In this document: positions 1 through 8,903 of the stretch, in pieces | Numbering within the stretch: position 1 is the first letter of the stretch | Layout of the letters: each line of letters begins with the position of its first letter | Assembly (NCBI GenBank): GCA_964538875.1 | Contig: CAZIHO010000034.1 | Location: 1-28,569, forward strand | DNA: 28,569 nucleotides | Origin: CAZIHO01 sp964538875 | GTDB lineage: Bacteria; Pseudomonadota; Gammaproteobacteria; Chromatiales; Chromatiaceae | Direction: 5' to 3' | Position numbers and translations under genes: made by a program | Notes under the pieces: model-generated | The model's database searches: none | What the model was told of the DNA's origin: nothing | What the model saw: only the letters and a program-made list of their open reading frames with translations

Positions 1-857
1 GAGATCTGGTCGATGGGGTTCTTGAGGAACAGGCCGGGCTCCAGGAACCGTTGGCCCAATTCTTGGGGCGTCATGGTGGCTGCGGTTTCACCGATCAAGC
101 GCTTGACCTGGGCCTGCACGTCTGGACTGTTGACTACTGCATCCAGGAAGGCGGGGAAGGAGAAGCCATACTTGCCCCAGGTGAACAGCACCAACAGGAT
201 GGACGCGGTCACCAGCAGCACGGCCTTGACGATCTGCACCCAGGTGGTGGCCTTCATGCCGCCGAACACCACGTAGGCCAGCATCAGCACACCGACGGTG
301 GCCACGCTGATTTCGTACTCGATGCCAATCAGGGTCTTGATCAGCACGCCGCCGCCCACCATCTGAGCGGTTAGGTAGAAGGTAGACACGGTGACGGTGG
401 AAATGGCCGCCACCACCTTGGTGGCCTTGGGGTTGTTGCGGAACGCCAACACGTCGCCGAGGGTGTACTTGCCGATGTTACGGCAGGGTTCGGCGATCAC
501 CAGCAGTACGGTGATATAGGCGACCAGCCAGCCCACCGAGTACATGAAGCCGTCGTACCCGTACAGGGAAATCAGGCCGGCGATGCCGAGGAAGGACGCC
601 GCTGACAAATAGTCGCCGGCGATGGCCCAACCGTTTTGGATGCCCGTCACGGACCGGCCGGCGGCATAAAACTCAGCCGTCGAGTGGGTCTGCTTGGCAG
701 CCCAGTAGGTGATGTACATGGTGACCATGATGATGGCGCCGAACACGGCGAAGGTCATCCACTTGAACTTGTCCTGCACGGCCCCGGCGGCGAAGGCGGG
801 GGTCGCCATCATCAGGAGCCCAGCATATAGGCTCAGTCGTTTTAGGAAGTTATGCAT
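1..857 (-). CDS. actP: Cation/acetate symporter ActP, partial (C-terminus outside window)
   Basis: This is a sodium:solute symporter family permease that takes up acetate and similar short monocarboxylates across the inner membrane. The reading frame opens at ATG 857 and stays open to the left edge, giving about 285 residues. The protein starts MHNFLKRLSLYAG, followed by a signal-like hydrophobic stretch ending at PAFAAG, as in E. coli ActP. Family segments such as STAEFYAAGRSV, IQNGWAIAGDYLSAASF, VLAFRNNPKA and FLKNPIDQI are readable. An AGGAAAA Shine-Dalgarno lies upstream. The start is only 4 bases after the DUF485 stop, the usual yjcH-actP arrangement. The C-terminal half is missing only because the window ends. 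The family assignment is secure; the exact substrate is inferred. Confidence 0.93.
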   Translation of the reverse strand, partial: MHNFLKRLSLYAGLLMMATPAFAAGAVQDKFKWMTFAVFGAIIMVTMYITYWAAKQTHSTAEFYAAGRSVTGIQNGWAIAGDYLSAASFLGIAGLISLYGYDGFMYSVGWLVAYITVLLVIAEPCRNIGKYTLGDVLAFRNNPKATKVVAAISTVTVSTFYLTAQMVGGGVLIKTLIGIEYEISVATVGVLMLAYVVFGGMKATTWVQIVKAVLLVTASILLVLFTWGKYGFSFPAFLDAVVNSPDVQAQVKRLIGETAATMTPQELGQRFLEPGLFLKNPIDQI

Positions 858-861
858 GGGC

Positions 862-1182
862 TTATTTTCCTATGGTGTAGGCTTCGTCGGCGATTTCTGC
901 CGCCAGCGCGTCGAAGCGCGCGTTAGCACGCCGCGCATAGACGAAGGCAATGGTCCAGGCCACCACGAACTCGGATAGCGCGAACAGGATGCCTACATTG
1001 ACCGGCCCCCAAACCTTGATCCGGTACAAATCCGGGAAATAGGCCGCCCCAATGGGCAACAGAAAATAGTAAATGACCGAAAAGATCATCAGGCCCCAAA
1101 GGAAGCTGGTCTTGGTCTTGTGCAGCCTCTGGAAGCGCGGGTCCGCGTCGATGGCGGCCCAATTGGGTTGTCGAGTTTGCAT
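862..1182 (-). CDS. DUF485 (YjcH-type) small inner-membrane protein
   Basis: This 106-residue protein belongs to the DUF485/YjcH family, which is almost always encoded directly before actP and is thought to assist acetate uptake. It has a soluble N-terminus, then two transmembrane helices (about residues 27-49 and 61-83: FLWGLMIFSVIYYFLLPIG and VNVGILFALSEFVVAWTIAFVY). The conserved FxRLHKTKTSFLWG segment after the N-terminus is typical of the family. A strong Shine-Dalgarno (GAGGTGAGGA) precedes ATG 1182. It is cotranscribed with actP, with 4 bases between the genes. Its biochemical role is not established. Confidence 0.9.
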   Translation of the reverse strand: MQTRQPNWAAIDADPRFQRLHKTKTSFLWGLMIFSVIYYFLLPIGAAYFPDLYRIKVWGPVNVGILFALSEFVVAWTIAFVYARRANARFDALAAEIADEAYTIGK

Positions 1183-1280
1183 CTATCCTCACCTCTCTGA
1201 ATAAGTTCAGTCGTGCTGGTGTAGCTAGCACTGTTAATTGGTATGGTCAGCGGAGTCGCAGGGCTATCTTTCCTCCATCG

Positions 1281-3185
1281 TTAAAATTGAAAATACTGTT
1301 CAAGCCGACGTTGCAGCTTGCGGGCTTGCTGGAAGGATTCCTTGAGAATCCGGCGTTCCAATTCGTTCAAACTATCGGGATTTAGGTCGTTGGTCAAAGG
1401 TATTCCGCGCCGCCCCTGGTCCCGTTGCTGGAGTAGACGGGTCAGTTGGATGTAATGAAACCCATCCAGCCAGGCCTCCACCTCGGAGGGATTCATGCGC
1501 CAGCGGAGCCCGGCGGCCCTGAGCCGTTGGGGGGTGTTGGTTTCCCGAATCCCGGCACTGAGGGCAAAAATTCGCGCCGTATCCACGAACGGGGTGATGC
1601 CATTCAGCTTTAAATCCAGGGTATGGGGCGCATCGCCGCCCTTTTTTACCACGAAATCCCGCAGCAATCCCAGCGGCGGACGGGTCCCCAGGGCTTGTTC
1701 CACCATATGACGAAAAAAATTACGGTGGCTCTTGACCATGCCCAGCAGCCAGGTGCGCAGATCCTCCACCGGCTCCTCGGGTCCGAACAGACAGCGGAAG
1801 TCGAAAAATATGGTGGCATAGAGCAGTTTCTTGCCGTCAGCGTGATTCACCCACAGGGAAAACTTTTCGGACCATTCGTCCTGACTCAGGCACCAATCCG
1901 GATTTCCGGCCATGACACCACCCCGGCAACGGGGTACACCGCATTCTTCCAACGCGGTGTTGATGCGGTCGGCCAGGGGCAGGAGCTGGGCGCGGACCTG
2001 ATCGGCGGTCATGCCCGCCGGCACCTGAAACAGGATGCCGTTGTCTTGATCGGTCTTGAGGGTCTGCTCGTGGCGGCCTTCGCTGCCGAACGCGATCCAG
2101 GAAAAAACGATGTCCGGCGCGCCGGTTTCCATGAGAATCAATTCAATGGCGCGGCGGGCGATATGGTCATTGAGGGCGGTGATGATCTGGGTCACCTGCT
2201 CCACCGACGCACCCTGGGCCAACATCAGGTCGATCAGGCTGTGCACGTCCCGGCCCAGGACCGCCAGGGTCCGGGTGTCCTTGGCTTCCCGGATGCTGCG
2301 GCGCAAATGGGCCAGGCCCAAGCGGCGCACGGAGAACAGGTCCGCCTCGGTGATGAGGCCCACCAAGCTCCCAGCCCGGATCACGCACACTTGCCCAAAG
2401 CCCCGGTCGGCCATCAGCAAGGCGGCGGAAAACCCGCTGAGTTCTGCGTCCAGGGTGGCGGGCTGGTGGGTCATGACCTCCCCCACCTGCCGGTCGAGGG
2501 AGCACTCCGCCAGGGCTACCCGGGTCAGGAGGTCCCGCAAGGTAAACATGCCGATGGGATGGAATTCCTCATCCACCACCACCACGCTGGGGACCCGCTC
2601 CGCTTCCATTTGGGCCAGCACCACCCGCAGGGGCGTATCGGGGGAACAGGTTACGGGTTCCCGGCCGATCAAATCATGCAAGGGGGCCGTCAGGGACCCT
2701 CCCACCTCCCTTTGCAGCAACTGGGTCTGGAGGTCCCGTAACGCCAAATCCAGCAGGCTGGAAATCCGCCGGGTACAGAACTCCTGAAATTCGGGGCTGC
2801 GCCGGCGCAGAGTTTCGAAATCCTGACGCGACATGCGGTAACACTGGGTGTCTTCCACGGCACGCATCAGGACATTGACCGGCCGCGAGGCAATCAAGGC
2901 CGCAATCGGGAAGAAATCACCTCGGCCGATTTCCCAAAACGGCTCTTCGACGGCACCCGCCTGGAGCCCCCCTACCACGCGCCCGCTCTTGACGATAAAG
3001 AAATACTGAGCCGGGCCCTGTTCGGGGCTCAGGATGACCTCGTTGGCCTCGAACTGCTTGAGGGTCAGGTTGCCCGCCAAAAATTGCCGGTCTCCCTTGG
3101 ACATTTGCTCGAAGGGCGCAAACCGGCTGAGAAACTCAACGATGGTGGAAACATCGTCCTTCTTGGCGCTGGCTTCCTTGATCAT
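1281..3185 (-). CDS. cNMP-binding / CBS-pair / DUF294 nucleotidyltransferase-like signalling protein
   Basis: This 634-residue cytoplasmic protein has three parts. A Crp-like cyclic-nucleotide-binding fold covers roughly residues 15-140. Two CBS domains follow (about 170-290; ITEADLF and GMFTLRDLL are typical CBS ends). A DUF294 nucleotidyltransferase-like domain comes next, with GSEGRHE at 367-373 and TDQDN at 378-382, then the DUF294 C-terminal helical domain. The family resembles GlnD-type nucleotidyltransferases and commonly sits beside actP or acs genes, so control of acetate uptake or activation is the likely role. That is inference: no substrate is proven. The gene reads toward DUF485-actP, 98 bases away. 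The Shine-Dalgarno is weak. No truncation or frameshift is visible. Confidence 0.88.
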   Translation of the reverse strand: MIKEASAKKDDVSTIVEFLSRFAPFEQMSKGDRQFLAGNLTLKQFEANEVILSPEQGPAQYFFIVKSGRVVGGLQAGAVEEPFWEIGRGDFFPIAALIASRPVNVLMRAVEDTQCYRMSRQDFETLRRRSPEFQEFCTRRISSLLDLALRDLQTQLLQREVGGSLTAPLHDLIGREPVTCSPDTPLRVVLAQMEAERVPSVVVVDEEFHPIGMFTLRDLLTRVALAECSLDRQVGEVMTHQPATLDAELSGFSAALLMADRGFGQVCVIRAGSLVGLITEADLFSVRRLGLAHLRRSIREAKDTRTLAVLGRDVHSLIDLMLAQGASVEQVTQIITALNDHIARRAIELILMETGAPDIVFSWIAFGSEGRHEQTLKTDQDNGILFQVPAGMTADQVRAQLLPLADRINTALEECGVPRCRGGVMAGNPDWCLSQDEWSEKFSLWVNHADGKKLLYATIFFDFRCLFGPEEPVEDLRTWLLGMVKSHRNFFRHMVEQALGTRPPLGLLRDFVVKKGGDAPHTLDLKLNGITPFVDTARIFALSAGIRETNTPQRLRAAGLRWRMNPSEVEAWLDGFHYIQLTRLLQQRDQGRRGIPLTNDLNPDSLNELERRILKESFQQARKLQRRLEQYFQF

Positions 3186-3567
3186 GATTGGAACGGTTCC
3201 CGAAAACGGAGCTTTGCAATAGTCGGCGGCGGCCGGACGCCGAAGTTGGATAGGGGCATCGAAATGAACCCATCAATAGGCAACAGGAATCTGCGGAGTT
3301 TCCAAGGACCCGGTGAAATCGCAGCTTTCACCCGAGGTCAACAGCAGTCGCGAGACGGCGCCCGGCGGGCCATTGGATTTTCACCACCCGGAACAGCCGA
3401 GCCTCCACACCCCCGGTGTGGCTACCTCGCGGAGCGCGCATGGTCGCATTCTTGCCCACTACCAGCAAGCTTAGTTGGTGAGATCAAGGAGTATGTGCCC
3501 TATTTTAGGCGTAAGAATGGGTTAAACGATTGTTGCTCCCGAACCGCCGGACTGACCCGGTGGACCA
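3186..3567. other. Gene-free spacer upstream of the DUF294 gene
   Basis: These 382 bases separate two minus-strand genes. I see no convincing coding frame, tRNA or classical terminator with a T-run. A short hairpin (CCACAC 3405-3410 / GTGTGG 3416-3421) is present. On the minus strand a weak promoter-like pair TTGATG-N18-TATCCA lies about 60-90 bases before the DUF294 start, so this gap probably carries the promoter of the acetate block and the end of the DedA transcript. Confidence 0.4.
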
Positions 3568-5622
3568 CTAGGGACTGCTGGCCCCCATTGGCCCAGCGGG
3601 AATCTCCCGCGCCAACAGGAGCCGGCCGTCCCAACCAGGGGATTGGGTGGCAGAGCGCCGTACCGATCGAGTCTCCCAGTCCCCCAAATCGGAACCCATC
3701 CAGTCCACCAGCTTGGCGTAGTCCTTGGTATCCCGGGGCAGGGTGACCAGACCCAGGGAACCCCGCAGGTGTTCCTGGATGAGGGTGCCCAGCCACAGCG
3801 GCTGCCCGGATTCGCTCAAGCGGATGTCGGCAGGATAGAGACGCAGCACCAACCGGGTCCCGGCCTGGCCCATCTCACTCGGCAATTCCCGAACCAGCAC
3901 CAGCGCCTCGTGGCGGCCGTCATGGGCCTGGGGTAATAGGGGCAGTTCCGCCAATTCCGGGTTGGGCGCCAGCCAGAGGATGGCGGTACCCAACTCCAGG
4001 GGAATGGGGTCGCCCCAGCCCCGGGATTCCAGGCGCCGGCGCAAATCCGCCAGAGAACCCGCATACTGGATGGTCAGGGGAGCGCCCCGGTCACCGCCCC
4101 CATCGCGCCGGTACGCCGGCAGTTCCGACCAGCCCCCCTCCCGCCAAACGCCATCCGCCATGTCCCGCTGGGGGTAGTGGAGGGCGTAGCGGTCCAGATC
4201 CCGGGTATGGTGCATACCCACCAGCCAGCCCCCCAGCAACACCAGCACCGCCACCGGCACTAGCAGCAGGGCCACGGCGCCGATGGGCCGATGGGCATGA
4301 CGCCGGTAGGCGATCCCCAGCAGACCGGCCCAGGCTAGTCCCAGGGTGATGCCGCTGATGAGATCGGACAGCCAGTGGCGTCCTAGATAGACCTGGGACA
4401 GACTGATCAGGCCGATCCAGACGCCGAGCAGGGAATAGGGCAGGCGGCCCAATTGGACCGGGATTTCCCTGGCCAATAGGACCGCCAGAAAGCCATACAG
4501 GCTGGTGATGACCACGGCGGGTGCAGCGGGAAAGGCGAACTCCGCCAGGGCGGTGACCAACTCCGGACGCGGCGGCGTGGCGGGAATCAGCCAGTTCAGC
4601 CCCCAACCCGCCAGTACCGCACCGCAACCGGCCGCCAGCCAATGGGCCGCCGCCAAGTACTGACCCCGGGCCGCCAACCAGGCGAACAGAGCGACCAGCA
4701 GCGCCAGGTTGACTGGGGCGTCACTGAGGGCGGCGATCGCCACCATCAGATGATCCGCCCACGGGGTGCGCAGATCCTGGAACAGGGTGAACACCTGATA
4801 ATCCAGGGACAGGGGATCCGGGTGGCCGATTTCTCCGGCCAGCGCCATGACGAATAGGGCGGCGCCGGTCACCAGAGCGGCACCCAGTTCCAGCAGCGCC
4901 TTGGCTTCCGGGTGGTTAGGGTCCAGCAATCCGGCAGTGATGTCCTTGAACAGGGGATGGGCGTTGCCCCATACCAGCAGCCGCAGACCGATCCGCTGGG
5001 CCCGAGGCTGGAAGAACAGATACAGCCGCCGTACCCCCACCCAGATCAACCAGGCCAGCACCAGCGCCAAGCCGAGCAGGAACACCAGCCGGGTTCCCAC
5101 CTTGGACGCCAGGGACAGGGAGGTGCCCAGCACCACGCCCGGAAAAATATAGGCCGGTGCCCAGGTGATGGCGGACAGAAAATTGACCCAGTAGAACTTC
5201 CAGGCCGGCATGCCCATCATGCCCGCCACTGCTGGAATGATGGGCCGTACCGGACCTGCGAAGCGCCCAAACACCACGCTCTTGCCGCCGTGCCGGGTGA
5301 AGAATTCCTCCGCCCGCCCCAGCCATTCTGGATGGCGGTTGAAGGGCCACATGGAACGCATCCGCTCCCGGTAATGGCGGCCGATCAAAAAGCTGATGCC
5401 GTCCCCAACGATGGCGCCCGCCACCGCCCAACCAAGCGTCTCCCACAACCCCATGGCCCCTAGGGCGACTAGGGCGCCGATGCCAAACATGACGATGGTG
5501 CCGGGCACGAACAACCCGATGACCACCAGAGATTCGGAAATATTGATGACAAACACCGCCAATCCCGCCCAATGGGGATTCTGGCTCAGCCAGGTCACGG
5601 CGGCGGAAACAAACTCGCTCAC
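3568..5622 (-). CDS. DedA / PAP2-like / LssY C-terminal fusion membrane protein
   Basis: This 684-residue inner-membrane protein starts with a DedA (SNARE-associated/VTT) domain, about residues 1-210, containing GxxxGDxxxFxIGRHYRER-like and FGRFAGPVRPIIP motifs. DedA proteins are linked to lipid-carrier recycling and membrane homeostasis. A multi-helix PAP2-like region follows (about 265-450), with the third phosphatase motif readable as SQVYLGRHWLSD. The remaining 200 residues match the LssY C-terminal type. The PAP2 part is odd: the usual FPSGH motif reads FPAAP and the first motif lacks its lysine, so phosphatase activity is doubtful. The start is GTG 5622, whose GTGA overlaps the ispD stop, which implies translational coupling. 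Confidence 0.87.
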   Translation of the reverse strand: MSEFVSAAVTWLSQNPHWAGLAVFVINISESLVVIGLFVPGTIVMFGIGALVALGAMGLWETLGWAVAGAIVGDGISFLIGRHYRERMRSMWPFNRHPEWLGRAEEFFTRHGGKSVVFGRFAGPVRPIIPAVAGMMGMPAWKFYWVNFLSAITWAPAYIFPGVVLGTSLSLASKVGTRLVFLLGLALVLAWLIWVGVRRLYLFFQPRAQRIGLRLLVWGNAHPLFKDITAGLLDPNHPEAKALLELGAALVTGAALFVMALAGEIGHPDPLSLDYQVFTLFQDLRTPWADHLMVAIAALSDAPVNLALLVALFAWLAARGQYLAAAHWLAAGCGAVLAGWGLNWLIPATPPRPELVTALAEFAFPAAPAVVITSLYGFLAVLLAREIPVQLGRLPYSLLGVWIGLISLSQVYLGRHWLSDLISGITLGLAWAGLLGIAYRRHAHRPIGAVALLLVPVAVLVLLGGWLVGMHHTRDLDRYALHYPQRDMADGVWREGGWSELPAYRRDGGGDRGAPLTIQYAGSLADLRRRLESRGWGDPIPLELGTAILWLAPNPELAELPLLPQAHDGRHEALVLVRELPSEMGQAGTRLVLRLYPADIRLSESGQPLWLGTLIQEHLRGSLGLVTLPRDTKDYAKLVDWMGSDLGDWETRSVRRSATQSPGWDGRLLLAREIPAGPMGASSP

Positions 5623-6368
5623 AAGTTCATCTCGCTTGCCAGGGGCGCGGGCCTACCCGTCCGTTCCGCCTGGATCTGATGTAGGTAAAAGGCGGCCAAC
5701 GGCAAATCCTCGGGTCGGGTGACCTTGAGGTTATCGGCCCGTCCTTCCACGAACTGAGGCCGGAAGCCGGCCAACTCCATGGCTTGGGCTTCGTCGGTAA
5801 CCAGAATTCCCCGCGCCAGCGCGGCACCCAAGGCTTGGCGCAGCAGCCCTAAGCGAAACATCTGGGGTGTGTAAGCCTGCCAGAGGCCATCCCGAACCAG
5901 GGTTGTCAGCACGGTCCGGTCCGGGTCCACCTGCTTGATGGTATCCCGGACCGGCACGCCCAATAGCCCCCCCACCGGGTGCGCTGCCAGAGTTTCGAGC
6001 AACCGATCCAGATCAGCCCGCCGCAGGCAGGGGCGGGCGGCGTCGTGGACCAACACCCAGGCGTCCGGACCGGCGCGCTGATGCAGCCAATCCAGCCCAT
6101 TGAGCACCGATTGACAACGCTCCGCGCCGCCGTTGGTCACCGCAACCAGGGGATGCCGGCCCAGGCCGGTGCTGGCCCACCAGCCATCGCTGGACGCCAG
6201 GCTCACTACCAGACCCTGCAAGGCCGGATGCTCCAACAGGGGCGCCAGGCTATGCTCGATCAGGGGACGGCCGCACAGATCCAAGTATTGCTTAGGCCGT
6301 TCACTCCCCATGCGGACACCTACTCCCGCTGCGGGCACCAGCGCCCAGAAGGCAGCCACCGGACTCAT
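5619..6368 (-). CDS. ispD: 2-C-methyl-D-erythritol 4-phosphate cytidylyltransferase
   Basis: IspD transfers CMP from CTP to methylerythritol 4-phosphate, the third step of the MEP isoprenoid pathway, in the cytoplasm. The 249-residue product has the nucleotide-binding start LVPAAGVGVRMG followed by SERPKQYLDL, the VHDAARPCLR segment and the C-terminal LKVTRPEDLPLA, all family hallmarks. An upstream in-frame codon would add 12 residues. ATG 6368 is preferred because its ATGA overlaps the ftsB stop and the conserved domain begins right after it. The ftsB-ispD order is classic for gammaproteobacteria. The usual partner ispF is absent; the DedA fusion follows instead. Confidence 0.96.
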   Translation of the reverse strand: MSPVAAFWALVPAAGVGVRMGSERPKQYLDLCGRPLIEHSLAPLLEHPALQGLVVSLASSDGWWASTGLGRHPLVAVTNGGAERCQSVLNGLDWLHQRAGPDAWVLVHDAARPCLRRADLDRLLETLAAHPVGGLLGVPVRDTIKQVDPDRTVLTTLVRDGLWQAYTPQMFRLGLLRQALGAALARGILVTDEAQAMELAGFRPQFVEGRADNLKVTRPEDLPLAAFYLHQIQAERTGRPAPLASEMNL

Positions 6369-6655
6369 CGCTTGGGTGCCGGTTCCGTCGGCGTGAAATG
6401 CCAAAACATCTCGCCGCCCTTAATCATGCCCAGATCGCTCCGCGCCCGTTCCTCGATGGCTTCCAAGCCACTTTTGAGGTCCCGGACCTCCGCCTCCATG
6501 ATGGCGTTGCGTTGCTTGAGCTTGGCCAATTCCTCCTGCTGGCGGGCGATTTCCGTTTGCAAAAACTGGACTTGCTGGATATTGGCATCCCCAAACCAGA
6601 GTCGATATTGGAGCCATCCCAACAGCAGCACCAGACCGATGACTAGCCAGCGCAT
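6365..6655 (-). CDS. ftsB: Cell division protein FtsB
   Basis: FtsB is a small bitopic septum protein that forms the FtsQLB complex with FtsL and FtsQ. The 96-residue product starts MRWLVIGLVLLLGWLQYRLWFG, a single N-terminal transmembrane helix. A heptad-rich coiled coil follows (about 30-70, QTEIARQQEELAKLKQRN), then the conserved ERARSDLGMIKGGE segment. A GTG 15 bases upstream is possible, but ATG 6655 has a GAGGGGG Shine-Dalgarno just before it and starts at the conserved residues. It lies between eno and ispD, as in many gammaproteobacteria. Confidence 0.94.
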   Translation of the reverse strand: MRWLVIGLVLLLGWLQYRLWFGDANIQQVQFLQTEIARQQEELAKLKQRNAIMEAEVRDLKSGLEAIEERARSDLGMIKGGEMFWHFTPTEPAPKR

Positions 6656-6725
6656 GGCCCCCTCACCCACCAGCAGCAGCGGCCCGGGCCGAACGACATC
6701 AAGCGGCTTCGGCCTGGAACCGGCT

Positions 6726-8006
6726 TCATTTCAGGCAGCGGAAGGCGTCACGGCCGGCGTACCTGGCCTGGTCCCCTAGTTGATCTTCGATGCGCATCAA
6801 TTGGTTGTACTTGGCCACCCGGTCGGAACGGGACAGAGAGCCCGTCTTGATCTGACCACTGTTGGCGGCCACCACCAAATCCGCGATAGTGGTGTCCTCG
6901 GTCTCGCCGGAGCGATGGGAAACCACCGACGTATAGCCTGCGTCATGGGCCATGCGGATGGCGTCCAGGGTTTCCGTCAAGGTGCCGATCTGGTTGACCT
7001 TGATTAGGATGGAATTGGCGATGTGCTCGTCGATACCCCGCTGAAGGATGCGGGTATTGGTCACGAACAGGTCATCCCCCACCAGTTGCAGCCGCTGGCC
7101 GAGGCGTTCTGTGAGCAGGCGCCAGCCCTCCCAGTCGCTCTCGTCCATGCCGTCCTCGATGCTGATGATGGGGAACTGGTCCGCCCAATGGGCCAAGAAT
7201 TCGGTGAACTCGGCGGCGCTGTAGCTCTTGCCCTCAGATTCCAAGAGGTAGCGGCCATCCTTATAAAACTCTGAACTGGCTACGTCTAGGCCCAGGTAGA
7301 TGTCCTGCCCGGCCCGGAAGCCGGCCTGGTGGATGGCTTCCAGGATCACCTCGATGGCTTCCAGGTTGGAGCCCAAATCCGGCGCGAAACCGCCCTCGTC
7401 CCCCACCGCCGTGCCGAGCCCCTTGGCGTGCAATACGGACTTCAGGGAATGGAACACCTCGGCACCGTAACGAACCGCCTCCCGCAGGCTGGACGCCCCC
7501 ACCGGCAAGATCATGAATTCCTGCATATCCACGCTGTTGGCGGCGTGGGCACCGCCGTTGAGGATATTCATCATGGGCACCGGCAGGCGATAGGGGCCAG
7601 CGCTCAGGGACCGGTACAGGGGCATGCGGCGCTCCTGGGCGGCGGCGTGGGCGGCGGCCAGGGACACGCCGAGCAGCGCATTGGCGCCGAGGCGGCCCTT
7701 GTTGTCGGTGCCATCCAGGCCGATCATGCGGCGATCCAGCCCTGCCTGATCCATCACATCCCAACCCAGCAGCGCCTGACGCAATTCGCCATTGACGTTA
7801 GCCACCGCCTTGAGCACGCCCTTGCCCAGGTAGCGGCTCCGGTCCCCGTCCCGCAGTTCCAGCGCCTCGCGACTGCCGGTGGAGGCGCCTGAGGGCACTG
7901 CCGCCCGGCCGATGGCGCCATCGGCGCTCATGACGTCCACTTCGATGGTGGGGTTGCCCCGTGAATCCAGGATCTCACGGGCGCGGATGTCGAGAATTTC
8001 GGACAT
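6726..8006 (-). CDS. eno: Enolase
   Basis: Enolase interconverts 2-phosphoglycerate and phosphoenolpyruvate in glycolysis and gluconeogenesis, using Mg2+. The 426-residue protein is full length. It contains PSGASTGSREALELRDGD, GGAHAANSVDMQEFMILP, the catalytic GDEGGFAPDL, the metal-site SIEDGMDE, LIKVNQIGTLTETL and the late SHRSGETEDTTIADL signature. A TGAGGAA Shine-Dalgarno precedes ATG 8006. It follows kdsA by 48 bases and is probably cotranscribed with it. Small family variations (for example HAANSVD where HADNNVD is common) do not touch the catalytic residues. Confidence 0.97.
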   Translation of the reverse strand: MSEILDIRAREILDSRGNPTIEVDVMSADGAIGRAAVPSGASTGSREALELRDGDRSRYLGKGVLKAVANVNGELRQALLGWDVMDQAGLDRRMIGLDGTDNKGRLGANALLGVSLAAAHAAAQERRMPLYRSLSAGPYRLPVPMMNILNGGAHAANSVDMQEFMILPVGASSLREAVRYGAEVFHSLKSVLHAKGLGTAVGDEGGFAPDLGSNLEAIEVILEAIHQAGFRAGQDIYLGLDVASSEFYKDGRYLLESEGKSYSAAEFTEFLAHWADQFPIISIEDGMDESDWEGWRLLTERLGQRLQLVGDDLFVTNTRILQRGIDEHIANSILIKVNQIGTLTETLDAIRMAHDAGYTSVVSHRSGETEDTTIADLVVAANSGQIKTGSLSRSDRVAKYNQLMRIEDQLGDQARYAGRDAFRCLK

Positions 8007-8054
8007 GGGTGGTTCCTCAGGTAAAGGCTGTCATGGGGCCTGGTAAGCCGATGG

Positions 8055-8903
8055 TTAGCTAGATCCCTCGGTCAGGGTTTGCTCGGCCAAGCGGGTTCGC
8101 TTCACCGCCTGGTCGATTTCCAACAGGGTTTCCAACAGTTCGCGCAATCGATGCAAGGGCCAGGAATTGGGTCCGTCGGACAGGGCTTGGTCCGGATAAG
8201 GGTGAGTTTCCATGAACAGGCCGGCGATGCCCGCCGCCACTGCGGCTCGCGCCAGCACCGGCACCTGGTCCCGCTGGCCCCCGGAACTGGCGCCCAGTCC
8301 GCCGGGCTGCTGGACCGAGTGCGTGGCGTCAAACACCACCGGACAGCCGGTCTGACGTAGCACTGCCAGGGAACGCATATCGGCCACCAGGTTGTTGTAC
8401 CCGAAACTCACGCCCCGCTCGCACACCAGCAGTTGATCGTTGCCGGTGGCGCGGGCCTTGTCCACCACCCAACGCATATCCCAGGGGGCCAGAAACTGGC
8501 CTTTCTTTAAATTGACCGGCTTACCCAGCGCCGCCACCGCCTGGATGAAATCCGTTTGCCGGCACAGAAACGCCGGCGTCTGCAACCAGTCCACCACTTC
8601 CGCCACCTCGTCCAGGGGCGTGTACTCGTGGACATCGGTGATGACCGGAACGCCGACCTGGTCCCGGACCTGTTGCAGGATGCGGAGCCCTGCGTCCAGT
8701 CCCGGCCCCCGGTAACTGGCCTGGGAGGAACGGTTGGCCTTATCAAAGGAGGCCTTGAACACTAGGGGAATCTTCAATTCCTGGGCGATGTCCCGGACAC
8801 GGCCCGCCACGTCCAGGACGAACTGTTCGCCCTCGATGACGCACGGCCCCGCGATCAGGAACAGGGGCCGGTCCAGGCCGATTTCGACCCCAGCCAGTCT
8901 CAT
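8055..8903 (-). CDS. kdsA: 3-deoxy-8-phosphooctulonate (KDO-8-P) synthase
   Basis: KdsA condenses arabinose 5-phosphate with phosphoenolpyruvate to give KDO 8-phosphate for lipopolysaccharide core synthesis. The 282-residue protein has IAGPCVIEGE near the start, FKASFDKANRSS, ITDVHEYTP, NLKKGQFLAPWDM, FDATHSVQQPGG and METHPYPDQALSDGP. Cys21 in AGPC, together with the His of DATHS, the Glu of METH and the Asp of LSDG, matches the metal-dependent class of KdsA rather than the metal-independent E. coli type. The ATG overlaps the pyrG stop by 4 bases, so the two are translationally coupled. Confidence 0.97.
   Translation of the reverse strand: MRLAGVEIGLDRPLFLIAGPCVIEGEQFVLDVAGRVRDIAQELKIPLVFKASFDKANRSSQASYRGPGLDAGLRILQQVRDQVGVPVITDVHEYTPLDEVAEVVDWLQTPAFLCRQTDFIQAVAALGKPVNLKKGQFLAPWDMRWVVDKARATGNDQLLVCERGVSFGYNNLVADMRSLAVLRQTGCPVVFDATHSVQQPGGLGASSGGQRDQVPVLARAAVAAGIAGLFMETHPYPDQALSDGPNSWPLHRLRELLETLLEIDQAVKRTRLAEQTLTEGSS

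Noticed and set aside
1623..2741. A 372-residue open frame on the plus strand
   Set aside because: It is antisense to the cNMP/CBS/DUF294 gene and has an unnatural His/Gln/Gly-rich composition.
3405..3421. Hairpin CCACAC/GTGTGG considered as terminator
   Set aside because: The stem is only six base pairs, no T-run follows on either strand, and it is over 140 bases past the DedA gene stop.
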